55,283 bases of DNA from JBAUHN01 sp049680295 (GCA_049680295.1 JBAUHN010000234.1:1-55283), one strand, 5' to 3'; counted from the stretch's first letter, positions 35,155 to 44,676 are shown. The notes: a model not told the origin generated them from the letters alone. Program-made: numbers and translations.

Positions 35155-36090
35155 ATGGAATTCAAAGATTATTACAAGGCTCTTGGCGTTGCCCGAGATG
35201 CAAAGGCCGACGAGATTAAAAAGGCGTTTCGAAAAGCGGCGCGCAAATACCATCCTGATGTCAATCCGGGTGCAGCCGCTGAGGCTAAGTTCAAGGATGT
35301 CAGCGAAGCCTACGAAGTTCTCAAAGACCCCGAACGCCGTGCGGCTTACGATCAATTGGGGCAGGACCCGCCACAAGGGCAGGGGCGCTATCAACCACCA
35401 CCCGATTGGGACAGTGGGTTCGCATTTTCGCAAGCTGGTCCGCAAAGCGAAGAAGGGTTCAGCGATTTCTTTGAAACCCTTTTTCGGCGCGGGCCTGGCC
35501 CAACAGGCGGCATGAGGTCGGAACAGGGTGCTGACAGTCACGGGCGTATCGAGATCACTGTTGAAGATGCTTATCACGGTGCCGAACGAACGCTCAGCCT
35601 AAGATCACCTGTTGTGGGTCCGAACGGCACGGTCAGCATGCAGGACCGAAATATTGCGGTGCGTGTCCCCAAGGGGATCGCACAAGGTCAACATATTCGG
35701 CTAGCAGGTCAAGGTGGGCCGGGCGCGGGCAGACCCGGTGACTTGTTTCTCGAAGTCGCCTTCGCTCCGCATCCCATTTATCGCCCAGACGGGAAGGACC
35801 TGTATCTGGACTTACCAATCACACCTTGGGAGGCGGCCTTGGGCGGGAATATCGTGATGCCAACACCGGGCGGTAAAGTTGACCTGAGCATTCCCAAAAA
35901 CGCGCGATCAGGGCAAAAAATGCGACTGAAAGGCAAGGGACTGCCCGGCACGCCTGCAGGCGATGTTTATGCCACTTTGAAAATTGTGAACCCAAAAGTT
36001 GAAACAGACGAAGCACGGGCGTTTTTCGAACAAATGGCCCAAAAGATGCCGTTTGATCCACGCGCCCATCTTGGAGGAAATGCAAAATGA
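35155..36090 (+). CDS. cbpA: DnaJ-class co-chaperone CbpA
   Basis: A 311-residue Hsp40. The J-domain (residues 4-70) has HPD at 33-35, then a G/F-rich linker (PDWDSGFAFSQAG, EEGFSDFFETLF) and two C-terminal beta-barrel substrate domains (ITVEDAYHGAERTL, RVPKGIAQGQHIRLAGQGG). There is no zinc-finger region, as in CbpA rather than DnaJ. It is coupled by ATGA overlap to cbpM, its specific inhibitor. Confidence 0.93.
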   Translation: MEFKDYYKALGVARDAKADEIKKAFRKAARKYHPDVNPGAAAEAKFKDVSEAYEVLKDPERRAAYDQLGQDPPQGQGRYQPPPDWDSGFAFSQAGPQSEEGFSDFFETLFRRGPGPTGGMRSEQGADSHGRIEITVEDAYHGAERTLSLRSPVVGPNGTVSMQDRNIAVRVPKGIAQGQHIRLAGQGGPGAGRPGDLFLEVAFAPHPIYRPDGKDLYLDLPITPWEAALGGNIVMPTPGGKVDLSIPKNARSGQKMRLKGKGLPGTPAGDVYATLKIVNPKVETDEARAFFEQMAQKMPFDPRAHLGGNAK

Positions 36091-36389
36091 AAGCGGCAAA
36101 ACTGCGAAACGATGTTGTCGATGCACTCTCGTTACAGGACCTGTGCCGGTTTTGTCAGGCAGACGAGACTTGGGTGATTGAACTGGTGGAGCATGGTGTG
36201 CTGGAGCCAGTTGGCAGCACGCGCGGAAGCTGGCGGTTTGTTGGCACCAGCATCGTGCGGGCCAAGAAAGCGAGACGGCTAAACCGCGATCTGGGGATCA
36301 ACACCGCAGGTGTCGCCCTTGTGCTGGACCTGTTGGAGGAACGAGATGCCATTTTACGCCGTCTGGCGCAGCATGAAGCAGATCACTGA
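36087..36389 (+). CDS. cbpM: Chaperone modulator CbpM
   Basis: A 100-residue MerR-like helical protein: LSLQDLCRFCQADETWVIELVEHGVLEP and LNRDLGINTAGVALVLDLLEE are the CbpM pattern. It binds the CbpA J-domain and blocks its action on DnaK. The start overlaps the cbpA stop (ATGA), the usual arrangement. Confidence 0.9.
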   Translation: MKAAKLRNDVVDALSLQDLCRFCQADETWVIELVEHGVLEPVGSTRGSWRFVGTSIVRAKKARRLNRDLGINTAGVALVLDLLEERDAILRRLAQHEADH

Positions 36390-36417
36390 CACGCTCGAAA
36401 TTGCGCTAATCTGGTTT

Positions 36418-37320
36418 TCACTTTGCTTTTTCCAAACTGATCCTTGTACCGGTCGTCCCGGCAATCAGCGCCAGACAATCCGCAAGCCGCCCGATTGCGG
36501 CAAATCCGGCTGTGGTTTTCGCAAAATCACAGGCCGCTTCGACCTTTGGCCCCATAGAACCAGCCGGAAATGACTTTTGGTTTAGCTCATCAGGGGTGGC
36601 ATGACGGATGACGACCTGATCCGGGGTTCCCCAGTTTTCGAAAACGCCTTCAACGTCAGTCAGCATCAAAAAGGCGTCTGCGTTCAGGGCACGCGCCAAA
36701 AACCCGCTGGCATGGTCTTTGTCGATCACCGCCTCCACCCCGATCATTGTACTGTCGGGTTTCTGAACAACTGGGATGCCACCGCCGCCCGCACAGATGA
36801 CGATTACTTTTTGGTCCAGCAACAGGTTGATGACGTCAAGTTCCAGGATGCGCTTGGGGCGTGGCGACGGCACTGTTCGGCGAAAATATGCGCCGTCTTT
36901 TCCGATGGTCCAGCCACGATCTGCACTTAGTCTGGCAGCCTCGGACTTGGTGTAGATTGGGCCGATGAATTTGGTTGGCGTTTGAAATGCAGGATCTTGC
37001 GGATCGACCTCGATCTGCGTCAGCAGGGTCGCATATTTTGCGTCCGGCGCGTAGGCGTTGTCCAATTCCTGTTGCAGAACATAGCCGATCATGCCGTCAG
37101 TCTCAGCTCCCAATACATCCAGCGGAAACGGACCACCTTGCAGTGCCAGATAGCCGACCTGCGGACCGTTGCCATGTGTGATGACAACCTCATGTCCGGC
37201 CTCCAGCAGCCCCGCCAGCGAATGGGCGGCAACGCGAATACTTGCCCGCTGACCTGAGGCAGTAAGCGTTTCTCCACGTTTCGACAGGGCGTTTCCACCC
37301 AAAGCAACGACAATACGCAT
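36418..37320 (-). CDS. arcC: Carbamate kinase
   Basis: A 300-residue enzyme that makes ATP from carbamoyl phosphate and ADP, the energy-yielding step of the arginine deiminase pathway. Motifs: VVALGGNAL at the N-terminus, ITHGNGPQVG, VICAGGGGIPVV, and DKDHASGFLA for nucleotide binding. Its ATG directly abuts the arcB stop. Last gene of the arcDABC operon. Confidence 0.96.
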   Translation of the reverse strand: MRIVVALGGNALSKRGETLTASGQRASIRVAAHSLAGLLEAGHEVVITHGNGPQVGYLALQGGPFPLDVLGAETDGMIGYVLQQELDNAYAPDAKYATLLTQIEVDPQDPAFQTPTKFIGPIYTKSEAARLSADRGWTIGKDGAYFRRTVPSPRPKRILELDVINLLLDQKVIVICAGGGGIPVVQKPDSTMIGVEAVIDKDHASGFLARALNADAFLMLTDVEGVFENWGTPDQVVIRHATPDELNQKSFPAGSMGPKVEAACDFAKTTAGFAAIGRLADCLALIAGTTGTRISLEKAK

Positions 37321-38322
37321 TTAAGACCCCAATGTTGCGACCAGCACAGCCTTGATGGTGTGCATCCGGTTTTCCGCTTGATCAAAGACAATAGAGGCCG
37401 GGCCTTCAAATACGTCCTCTGTCACCTCCATCGCGTCTAATCCAAAGGTGTCGCGGATATGGGCGCCGACCTCGGTTTCGGTGTTGTGGAATGCAGGCAG
37501 GCAATGCATAAATTTGGTATGCGGATTGCCGGTCATTGCGATGACGTCTGCGTTCACCTGATACGGCATCAACAGCTTGATGCGATCCGCCCAAACGTTT
37601 TCTGGTTCACCCATCGACACCCAGACGTCCGTGTAGAGGATGTCACATTCGCTGACGCCTTGCTGAACGTCTTCTGTCAGCAAAATGCGTGCGCCCGTGG
37701 TTTTGGCCTCTGCCAGGGCGGCCGTTACAATCGCTTTGTCGGGCCACAGTGATTTCGGCCCGCACAGGCGCACATCCATGCCCAGCTTGGCTGCACCAAC
37801 CAGCAGACTGTCGCCCATGTTGTTACCGGCATCGCCCAGAAAGCAGAACGAAATCTGACCCAACGGTTTGTCGACATGTTCGGTCATGGTCAGAATATCG
37901 GCCAGAATTTGGGTGGGGTGAAACTCGTCCGTCAGCCCATTGTAGACTGGCACGCCAGACCATTCTGCCAGCGTTTCGACGACTTTCTGACCAAAACCGC
38001 GATACTCAATCGCGTCATAGACACGGCCTAACACGCGTGCTGTGTCTTTGATGCTTTCTTTCTTGCCGATGTGGCTTCCGGACGGTCCCAGATAGGTGAC
38101 ATGCGCACCCTGATCATGGGCGGCGACTTCGAATCCAACGCGGGTTCGGGTGGAGTTTTTCTCGAATATCAACGCAATCTCGCGGCCCTTCAGTGTTTGC
38201 TGTTCGGTGCCTGCATATTTAGCGGCCTTCAGATCGGCCGAGAGTTTCAGCAGGAATTTGATGTCCTGCGGGGTAAAATCCCGAAGGCTGAGGAAGGAAC
38301 GGTTTTTGAGGTTAAACGCCAT
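37321..38322 (-). CDS. arcB: Ornithine carbamoyltransferase, catabolic
   Basis: A 333-residue enzyme that converts citrulline plus phosphate to ornithine plus carbamoyl phosphate in this pathway. The carbamoyl-phosphate loop is STRTR (57-61), the ornithine loop is HCLP (273-276), with FHPTQILAD in the middle. The ATG at 38322 has GGAG 7 bases upstream, lying in the end of arcA; an upstream ATG at 38343 is rejected. The catabolic role is assigned from context. Confidence 0.95.
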   Translation of the reverse strand: MAFNLKNRSFLSLRDFTPQDIKFLLKLSADLKAAKYAGTEQQTLKGREIALIFEKNSTRTRVGFEVAAHDQGAHVTYLGPSGSHIGKKESIKDTARVLGRVYDAIEYRGFGQKVVETLAEWSGVPVYNGLTDEFHPTQILADILTMTEHVDKPLGQISFCFLGDAGNNMGDSLLVGAAKLGMDVRLCGPKSLWPDKAIVTAALAEAKTTGARILLTEDVQQGVSECDILYTDVWVSMGEPENVWADRIKLLMPYQVNADVIAMTGNPHTKFMHCLPAFHNTETEVGAHIRDTFGLDAMEVTEDVFEGPASIVFDQAENRMHTIKAVLVATLGS

Positions 38323-38326
38323 AAGT

Positions 38327-39550
38327 TTACTCCGCCGGATCACGAGAAATGGGACAGGTCATGCAATGGCCGCCACCGCGTCCGCGGCCCAATTCGGCAC
38401 CACGTATAGTGATCACCTCGACACCTGCCTTGCGCAGCAACGTGTTGGTATGGACATTGCGGTCATAGGCCAGCACGACGCCGGGCTCTAACGCGACGAC
38501 GTTATTGCCATCGTCCCATTGCTCGCGTTCTTGCTCGAAATGATCACCCCCGGTGCCGATAATCCGCAAGGTCGCGATGCTCAGGGCCTCTTGCACAACG
38601 TCGAATATATGGCCGGGATCTTCGACCACGCGCAAGGCGTTTTTGTCATCAGGGTAAAGTGAATAACACCTGATCTGGTCCGCGACCTGGGTAAAGCTGG
38701 TAACCAGGTCACGATCACAAAAAGAAAACACCGTATCAAGGTGCATCGCCGCGCGCGAGGCGGGCATCTGGCAGGCAATCACCCGTTCAGCCGCACCCTG
38801 CTCAAACAATGAGATGGCTAGCTGCCCTACTGCTTGCGGGGTTGTGCGTTCGCCCATGCCGATCATTACGCAGCCTTTGCCGATGGGCATCACATCACCG
38901 CCCTCCAATGTCGCTGGGCCGAAATCCTGATCGGGGTTGCCCCACCAGACCATTGTTCGACCGGCGAAACGGGGATGGAACTGGTAAATCGCAGCGGCGA
39001 TCAGCGTCTCTTGCTGGCGCGCGGGCCAGTGCATCGGATTCAGCGTGACGCCGCCGTAAATCCAACTACTGGTATCGCGAGTGAAAATGAGGTTCGGCAG
39101 GGGTGGTAAGACAAATCCACTTGGCCCCAGAAACCTGCCAAACATGCTAGTTGGCTCAAACGGCAGATCGTGGACGGTGATGCCACCGGTCAATAAACGG
39201 GTCAGCGCGGTGGCAGGCATTTCGTTCAACCAGCCGCGCAGCTCATCCATCATGCCAACGCCGATATGGTCCTCGGTTATCTTGCGATCAAGCAGCCATC
39301 GCCGGGCCTTCGGCAGCTCAAGGATATCTGTCAAAAGGTCATGTTGTTCCAACACTTCGACGTCGCGGTCGCGCATCTTGTCACAAAACGCAAAGTGATC
39401 CTTACGGGCTTCATCCACCCAGAACACATCATCAAACAGCAGCGCATCGCAGTTGCTGGGCGTGAGCCGCTCATGCGCGCGGCCGGGGCGCGAGACCATG
39501 ACCGTGTGCAGTTTTCCAACTTCGGAATACACTCCAAGCGGGGCGTTCAT
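38327..39550 (-). CDS. arcA: Arginine deiminase
   Basis: A 407-residue guanidino-modifying enzyme that hydrolyses arginine to citrulline and ammonia. Typical segments are SEVGKLHTVMVSRPG at the start, NLIFTRDTSSWI, LEGGDVMPIG, MHLDTVFSF, and the catalytic cysteine Cys396 in GGGHCMTCP close to the C-terminus. It overlaps the exchanger gene by 4 bases and is followed by arcB after 4 bases. Confidence 0.97.
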   Translation of the reverse strand: MNAPLGVYSEVGKLHTVMVSRPGRAHERLTPSNCDALLFDDVFWVDEARKDHFAFCDKMRDRDVEVLEQHDLLTDILELPKARRWLLDRKITEDHIGVGMMDELRGWLNEMPATALTRLLTGGITVHDLPFEPTSMFGRFLGPSGFVLPPLPNLIFTRDTSSWIYGGVTLNPMHWPARQQETLIAAAIYQFHPRFAGRTMVWWGNPDQDFGPATLEGGDVMPIGKGCVMIGMGERTTPQAVGQLAISLFEQGAAERVIACQMPASRAAMHLDTVFSFCDRDLVTSFTQVADQIRCYSLYPDDKNALRVVEDPGHIFDVVQEALSIATLRIIGTGGDHFEQEREQWDDGNNVVALEPGVVLAYDRNVHTNTLLRKAGVEVITIRGAELGRGRGGGHCMTCPISRDPAE

Positions 39551-40992
39551 AGCATCACCGCAGCGCTGAGCAACGCCATCGACATAAGCGACAGGATCAA
39601 CAACAGCGGCCAGACGAAACGTATCCAGGTGTTATAAGGCACGCGCCCGATGGCGAGGCCCCCAACAACCACAGCATAGGTGGGGGCAACCAGATTGGTG
39701 ATCCCGATGGCTGTCTGAAAGGCGGTCACAGCCAGGTCACGGCTGACACCTGCAAAGTCCGATAACGGAGCCAGAATTGGCATCGACAGAACGGCAAGGC
39801 CAGAGGTCGAGGGAACAAGGAAACTCATCAATGCCTCGATACCGAAGAGGGCGTTAACAAAGGCGACCTGGGACATGCCGGAAATCCAGCCTTCAAATGT
39901 GTGCAAGAAGGTGTCCGTGATCTTTCCCTGATCCATGATGATGACAATGCCGCGCGCCAACCCAATCACCAAGGCGACGCTCACTAGGTCCCGTGCCCCT
40001 TCGACAAACGCGTTGGTGAATATCTTTTCGCCCAGCCAACCCAATGTGCCGATCACGATTGCCGCGCCCAGAAACAGCGCCGACATTTCGGCCATCCACC
40101 AGCCTTGGCTGGATACCCCCCAGACCATCACGACAAATGTTGCAGCGAACAGGATCAGGATAACGATCTGCATGGCAGTCAGATGTGTATTTTCGGCGGG
40201 TGCATGTTTTTGCAAGAAATGCGCCTCGTTCGCGTCCTTCATATGCGCGACCAATGATCGTGTGGGGTCACGGCGCACCCGTTCGGCATAGCGCATGACA
40301 AACCCAACGGCGGCCAACCACGACAGGCCCAGGATCACAAAGCGCAAGGGCATTCCTTGGGCAAAGGTGATACCTGCGGCATTGGATGCGATTGCCGTTG
40401 AAAACGGATTGATTGTCGAGCCGATAACACCGACACCCGCACCCAGCATAATGATGGCCACGCCGGTCAGCGCGTCATAACCTGCCGCAATCATGATCGG
40501 GATCAGCAGGACATAAAACGCCAGCGTTTCTTCTGCCATGCCGTAAGTTGTGCCACCTGCGGCGAACAGACCCATCATGATCGGGATCATCCATTTCTCG
40601 CGCCCCTTTAGCCTGCGCATGGCTTGGGCCACGCCAGTATTGATCGCACCGGTGGCCGTCACAACACCCAGAAAACCGCCAACGATCAGCACAAACAGAG
40701 AGACATCAATGGCGTTCGCAGTGTAGGTGGATGGATCGTAAAATCCAGCGATAGGGGCCATTAGTACGTCAAAAAAGCCTTGGGGTGCCGCCTCAAGCGG
40801 GGCATAGGTGCCAGGGACCGGTACGTCCTTGGCCAAAGCAGCATTTGGCACGCGCTCATATTCGCCAGCGGGAATGATCCAAGTCAGGGCGGCCATGGCG
40901 ACGACAAGTCCGAACAGGATAGTGTAGGCCGTCGGAAACCAGCCTTGCTGCGTGGGTTCGTGTGACGTGTCGGGTTGTGTGGACATAACCAT
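39547..40992 (-). CDS. YfcC-family (DcuC/ArsB-like) exchanger, probable arginine/ornithine antiporter
   Basis: A 481-residue membrane protein with about 12 spans. The family pattern is clear in WIIPAGEYERV, GTTYGMAEETLAFY, GVGVIGSTINPFSTAIAS, and the C-terminal LVPSTSGLAVLSMPIL and TNLVAPTYAVVV motifs. YfcC-type carriers belong to the C4-dicarboxylate anaerobic carrier group, not the APC-type ArcD usually found with arcABC; its place as first gene of the operon supports arginine/ornithine exchange. GAGGAG precedes the ATG. The operon is headed by an FNR-type promoter at 41027-41068. Confidence 0.88.
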   Translation of the reverse strand: MVMSTQPDTSHEPTQQGWFPTAYTILFGLVVAMAALTWIIPAGEYERVPNAALAKDVPVPGTYAPLEAAPQGFFDVLMAPIAGFYDPSTYTANAIDVSLFVLIVGGFLGVVTATGAINTGVAQAMRRLKGREKWMIPIMMGLFAAGGTTYGMAEETLAFYVLLIPIMIAAGYDALTGVAIIMLGAGVGVIGSTINPFSTAIASNAAGITFAQGMPLRFVILGLSWLAAVGFVMRYAERVRRDPTRSLVAHMKDANEAHFLQKHAPAENTHLTAMQIVILILFAATFVVMVWGVSSQGWWMAEMSALFLGAAIVIGTLGWLGEKIFTNAFVEGARDLVSVALVIGLARGIVIIMDQGKITDTFLHTFEGWISGMSQVAFVNALFGIEALMSFLVPSTSGLAVLSMPILAPLSDFAGVSRDLAVTAFQTAIGITNLVAPTYAVVVGGLAIGRVPYNTWIRFVWPLLLILSLMSMALLSAAVML

Positions 40993-41026
40993 CTCAATCT
41001 CCTCTTAAAGGGGACCTCTGAGATGG

Positions 41027-41068
41027 ATTATGGCGCAAGGGATCCAGCATTCGATTGAGATTGATCAA
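41027..41068 (-). promoter_or_regulatory. FNR/FixK-type promoter of the arc operon
   Basis: Read leftward, the box TTGATCAATCTCAA (41068-41055) matches TTGATNNNNATCAA with one mismatch. A CATAAT -10 (41032-41027) lies where a class II promoter with the box centred at -41.5 needs it, giving a start near 41020, 28 bases before the exchanger ATG. This predicts induction of arginine fermentation at low oxygen. Confidence 0.75.
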
Positions 41069-41086
41069 TTGGCTGGTGCGTTTGCC

Positions 41087-41740
41087 CTACTTTTTCAGTC
41101 GGTGCTTATATTTCTGATATAACCGCTGGTTCAGGCGAATGAATTGCGACAGCCCGTCGCCTAAGACGCCAGCCGAATTATGCACCAGATAGACATAACC
41201 GGTAAAGCCGGCGATCAACCCGCCGATGGCGTTGAGCATCAGGTCAATCATTGTATCGTTCAGGCCCGATTTTTGCATGTTCAGGCCAAAAGACGCGTCC
41301 ATCGAAAATTCGAAGATTTCCCAGATTGCACCGACGGTCATGGCCACGCAAAATGTAATGAAAGCGATGGCTGAGGGCGGCGCCGCGAAACGGTCTCCAT
41401 TAAAAAGCATGAACACAAACAGGAACCCTGTCAGCCCGAAACCGACCGCAGAAGATCCGTGCAGCGCCAGATCCCACCACCAAAGCCGTTCATAAAAATC
41501 AAAGGCCTCCCCCAGAAAAATCGAGGCAAAACAGAACAGTGTCGTGACAATCAAATAGGGCAGTGGCAGCGTCAGCGACCAACGCGCCGCCAAAAGCGGG
41601 GGGAGCAGTGATAGGGCCAAAGTGGCGAAGCTGACAAATGCCAGTGACCAACGCCCAAGCCCCAGCGCGACAAGACCTGCGGCCAATAGCAATGCCCATA
41701 TGGTTAGGATCATCCCGCTACTGTCTTTGATCCATTGCAT
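41087..41740 (-). CDS. DUF2238-like (YjdF-type) membrane protein
   Basis: A 217-residue protein with about six hydrophobic segments. Conserved-looking motifs are EAFDFYERLWWWDLALHGSS and MTVGAIWEIFEF followed by DTMIDLMLNAIGG, a pattern of charged residues in membrane helices found in DUF2238/YjdF proteins. Function unknown. It is divergent from the nuclease-like gene with about 50 bases between. A stop at 41087 leaves the arc promoter just downstream. Confidence 0.7.
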   Translation of the reverse strand: MQWIKDSSGMILTIWALLLAAGLVALGLGRWSLAFVSFATLALSLLPPLLAARWSLTLPLPYLIVTTLFCFASIFLGEAFDFYERLWWWDLALHGSSAVGFGLTGFLFVFMLFNGDRFAAPPSAIAFITFCVAMTVGAIWEIFEFSMDASFGLNMQKSGLNDTMIDLMLNAIGGLIAGFTGYVYLVHNSAGVLGDGLSQFIRLNQRLYQKYKHRLKK

Positions 41741-41789
41741 GCTTTGTTGCCATTCCGGTGTTAAATTCCAGCGTTACACTGCCTATATA

Positions 41790-42500
41790 ATGGGTATGGA
41801 CGACAATTCGATACGCATCGCCAGTTATAATATCCGCAAGGCGCGGGGGCTTGACCAACGCAGGCGGCCCCAGCGGACGTTGCAGGTCATCAATAGTCTT
41901 GGTGCCGATGTGGTGGTTTTGCAGGAAGCTGACAAACGGATCGGTTCGCGCCACCCGGCGCTGCCACGTGAAATGATCCAGGGCGAAACAGATTTCGAAC
42001 TGGTTGACGTCTGCGCCAACGGCATCAGCATTGGTTGGCACGGCAATGCGGTCTTGGCTCGAAAGGGGTTGGGCGTTCGCAATATTCAGCGGCTGGACCT
42101 GCCGGGTTTTGAACCGCGTGGCGCTGTGCGATTTACTGTAGACATTGGGACAGACGTGACCCTGATTGCCACCCATCTGGGCCTGTTGCGGCGGGACCGC
42201 CGTGCGCAACTTGCTGTGCTTGAGACTGCAACGGCGGGCGACAGGCATGTTGTTATGGCAGGCGACTTCAATGAGTGGTCGACCAACAAGGGGTTCGAAC
42301 CGCTGGCGACGCGTTTTGAAACCCACAGTCCGGGCAGGTCGTTTCACGCCAGACGGCCCATTGCAGCCCTTGACAGGTTCGCTCTGTCGAAGGGCATCAG
42401 GATGCGTGATGCCGGCGTAGAGCAGGGCGCGCTTGCGCGGGTGGCATCGGACCACTTGCCAATTTGGTCCGATATTGTTGTGCCCACCGCTACTTGCTGA
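41790..42500 (+). CDS. Endonuclease/exonuclease/phosphatase-family protein
   Basis: A roughly 236-residue EEP-fold hydrolase. Motifs: ASYNIRKARG near the N-terminus, VVVLQEAD with the metal-binding glutamate, THLGLLRRDRRAQL, MAGDFNEW, and SDHLPI near the end. Substrates range from DNA to phospholipids and are not predictable here. The start is uncertain (ATG at 41790 or 41796); no ribosome-binding site is visible and a TATAAT overlaps the first, so translation may be leaderless or begin slightly later. The 3' end overlaps the convergent stress-protein gene by 11 bases. Confidence 0.85.
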   Translation: MGMDDNSIRIASYNIRKARGLDQRRRPQRTLQVINSLGADVVVLQEADKRIGSRHPALPREMIQGETDFELVDVCANGISIGWHGNAVLARKGLGVRNIQRLDLPGFEPRGAVRFTVDIGTDVTLIATHLGLLRRDRRAQLAVLETATAGDRHVVMAGDFNEWSTNKGFEPLATRFETHSPGRSFHARRPIAALDRFALSKGIRMRDAGVEQGALARVASDHLPIWSDIVVPTATC

Positions 42501-43329
42501 ACAAGATCGGCACTTTCTGGTCACGCAGCAGCGCATAGGTTGTTGCCCCAATGACAAAATCATAGGCCCGCGAGTGGCCAAACGCACCGGTGACGATCAG
42601 GTCAGCGCCCCTTTCAAACGCCGCCTTTTTCAGCACTTCGGCAATGCTGTGCCCCAACGGTTCGCGGTGCTCTAACGTGGGTTTCAGCCCGTGTCGCGCG
42701 AACATCTCAACGACGTCGATTACATCACCATCTTGCAGCGTATCTTGTGGGGCTTTGCCCACGCGGAGCACTGTCAGGTTGGCACCGGCGTCGGCCAGCC
42801 CTATCAAATCATGCGCGGCCCGTGCCGCTTCTCTGGTGTCGCTCCAACCCACCAGTACGTTCGCGCCAATCTCTGGACCCTCATAATCAAGCGGCACAAC
42901 AATAACAGGGCGACCGCTTTCGCGGATCACCTGAGCTTGCGCGTTGCGCTGATCGTAACGATCATTTTCCTTGTCTTCATGGGCCATGATAACGATGTCC
43001 GCGGCGCGCGCGGATTCGACCATCCGTTCACTGGCAGACACAGCTTCTGCGCGGACGAGCCTGAATTCACTTATAAAGTCCTCATTTTTTGTATGTTTAG
43101 TGAAAACGCTTTTGATCGCCTCAGATTCCTTTTTCTGGCTGGCGTTGAACGCGGCAAAGGTCGGTTCGGGGATGTGCATGGCAATACCCGGATAGACCAG
43201 CAACGCCTCGACAGTGTGCAGTCCGATCAAATGGGCATTGTGTTTGCGCGCTAAGGGGACCGCAACTTTCAAAAGGGTTTCGGTGTTTTCCGGTGTAGTC
43301 AGACAGACCAATATTGTTTTGGGTCCCAT
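42490..43329 (-). CDS. Universal stress protein, two-domain
   Basis: A 279-residue tandem UspA protein. The N-domain begins KTILVCLTTPENTE; the C-domain (about 150-279) has VLVGWSDTREAARAAHD and TGAFGHSRAYDFVIGATT, the ATP-binding glycine pattern. The ATG at 43329 has AAGGAA 7 bases upstream; an ATG six codons earlier has none. A perfect FNR-type box is centred 75 bases upstream, shared with the divergent gene at 43474. Confidence 0.9.
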   Translation of the reverse strand: MGPKTILVCLTTPENTETLLKVAVPLARKHNAHLIGLHTVEALLVYPGIAMHIPEPTFAAFNASQKKESEAIKSVFTKHTKNEDFISEFRLVRAEAVSASERMVESARAADIVIMAHEDKENDRYDQRNAQAQVIRESGRPVIVVPLDYEGPEIGANVLVGWSDTREAARAAHDLIGLADAGANLTVLRVGKAPQDTLQDGDVIDVVEMFARHGLKPTLEHREPLGHSIAEVLKKAAFERGADLIVTGAFGHSRAYDFVIGATTYALLRDQKVPILFSK

Positions 43330-43397
43330 AACTTCATTCCTTTCCATTCGGCGGGTTCAGTGTCCGGTGATGCCTAACATGTCATGCACAGGGCCGA

Positions 43398-43411
43398 TTG
43401 ATCCCAATCAA
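43398..43411. promoter_or_regulatory. FNR/FixK-type box (perfect), bidirectional
   Basis: TTGATCCCAATCAA is a perfect match, placed between a leftward stress-protein gene (ATG 43329) and a rightward membrane-protein gene (ATG 43474), about 70-75 bases from each. TAAATC at 43433-43438 is near the -10 position for rightward transcription. The box may serve both directions. Confidence 0.8.
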
Positions 43412-43473
43412 TCGGATTTCCGCGCGTTCCGGTAAATCAATGGGCAATCCTAAATGCATCAAGGAGTCCTTTC

Positions 43474-44655
43474 ATGTCTGTATTTGTAAACGCCCTCGCG
43501 GTTGTTGCCGCTTTTGGCCTTGCCACGCCCTCTTTGGCTGAGACAGCTTCCACTGGAAACGGCGGTGACACGTTTTTCGGCGGATCGCAGATTAGCCAAT
43601 CAGTAGACACGATCGGCGACACGTTTGTGGCGGGCCGAACAATCAAGGTCAGTGGCGCGTCTTTGGGTGATCTGCATGTTTCAGGCTTTGACGTGTCGGT
43701 AAATACCGATGCCGCTGAAGACCTATATGCAGTTGGCGGAACCGTGGTGATCCGTGGTTCAATCGCTGAGGATTTGTCTGCCGCCGGGTTTTCCCTGCGC
43801 ACAGAACGCAGCTCCAAGACACAGGGCAATGCGCGCCTAATGGGCAATTCGGTTACGATTGAAGGGGCAGTCGAAGGCGCGCTGTCCGTGATGGGGCGGG
43901 ATGTGATCGTAAATGCACCGATCAAAGGAGATGTACGCATTCTGGCGCAGACATTGTCGTTTGGACCCGATGCCGTTGTCAGTGGTAAACTGACCTATAG
44001 CACCAAGGAAAAGATGGTCATCCCTAGCCGGGTCGCTGCCGCTGAACGCGTTGTATTCGAAAAGGCTTCAACTGGACGGCTCCGGGCCGAATGGGACGCA
44101 ATTGGCAAAGAAATGCCTGCGTTGCCCACCTTTGCTTCGCTCATGTTTGGATTTGTCATTTCGCTTTTGTTCTTTTTGGTGTTGGGGGCTTTGATGTTGG
44201 GCTTTATGCCCAAACGCCTGTCGAAAATGCGCCGCAGTATAGCGGCGGCCCCCGGACAAACCTTTTTGCTGGGTGTTATTGGTCTTTCGATGTTGTTCGG
44301 CATGGTGCCAATCGCCGCGCTCACAATTGTCGGTCTGCCCTTTGTTCCTATCGTGTTGTTGGCAATCGTCGTGGTCTGGACGCTTGGCTATGCGTTGGGC
44401 GCCTACAGCGTTGCGATGCGCCTTTGGGCGGGGCTGGGTGGTGCGCCCGAGCCGAGCAATGTCGCGCGACTGTTGGTCTTAGCCGCGGCGATAGTGTTTG
44501 TCGCACTGTTGAATTTCATTCCCTTTGTCGGTTGGGTGGCCAATTACACATTGGTGCTTTTGGGCATCGGAGCGATGACCAATGCGCTGTTCCAATATCT
44601 GATCGGCAATCCCGGTATTGCGTTGGACGTTGATCTGAAACCTATCGAAGACTGA
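43474..44655 (+). CDS. Signal-peptide protein with bactofilin-like repeat domain and C-terminal membrane helices
   Basis: A 393-residue protein with no sure family name. A signal peptide (1-22, cleavage after SLA) is followed by about 170 residues of beta-rich repeats with alternating hydrophobic/glycine pattern (FVAGRTIKVSGASLGDLHVS, LYAVGGTVVIRGSIAEDLSA, VEGALSVMGRDVIVNAPIKG), like the right-handed helix of bactofilins but secreted. From about residue 220 come four or five membrane spans. It probably displays a polymer-like or scaffold domain in the periplasm. AAGGAG precedes the ATG. A perfect FNR box lies upstream and the DUF2267 gene 21 bases downstream, probably one operon. Confidence 0.65.
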   Translation: MSVFVNALAVVAAFGLATPSLAETASTGNGGDTFFGGSQISQSVDTIGDTFVAGRTIKVSGASLGDLHVSGFDVSVNTDAAEDLYAVGGTVVIRGSIAEDLSAAGFSLRTERSSKTQGNARLMGNSVTIEGAVEGALSVMGRDVIVNAPIKGDVRILAQTLSFGPDAVVSGKLTYSTKEKMVIPSRVAAAERVVFEKASTGRLRAEWDAIGKEMPALPTFASLMFGFVISLLFFLVLGALMLGFMPKRLSKMRRSIAAAPGQTFLLGVIGLSMLFGMVPIAALTIVGLPFVPIVLLAIVVVWTLGYALGAYSVAMRLWAGLGGAPEPSNVARLLVLAAAIVFVALLNFIPFVGWVANYTLVLLGIGAMTNALFQYLIGNPGIALDVDLKPIED

Positions 44656-44676
44656 TCCCATGACAGGAGAAAACCA

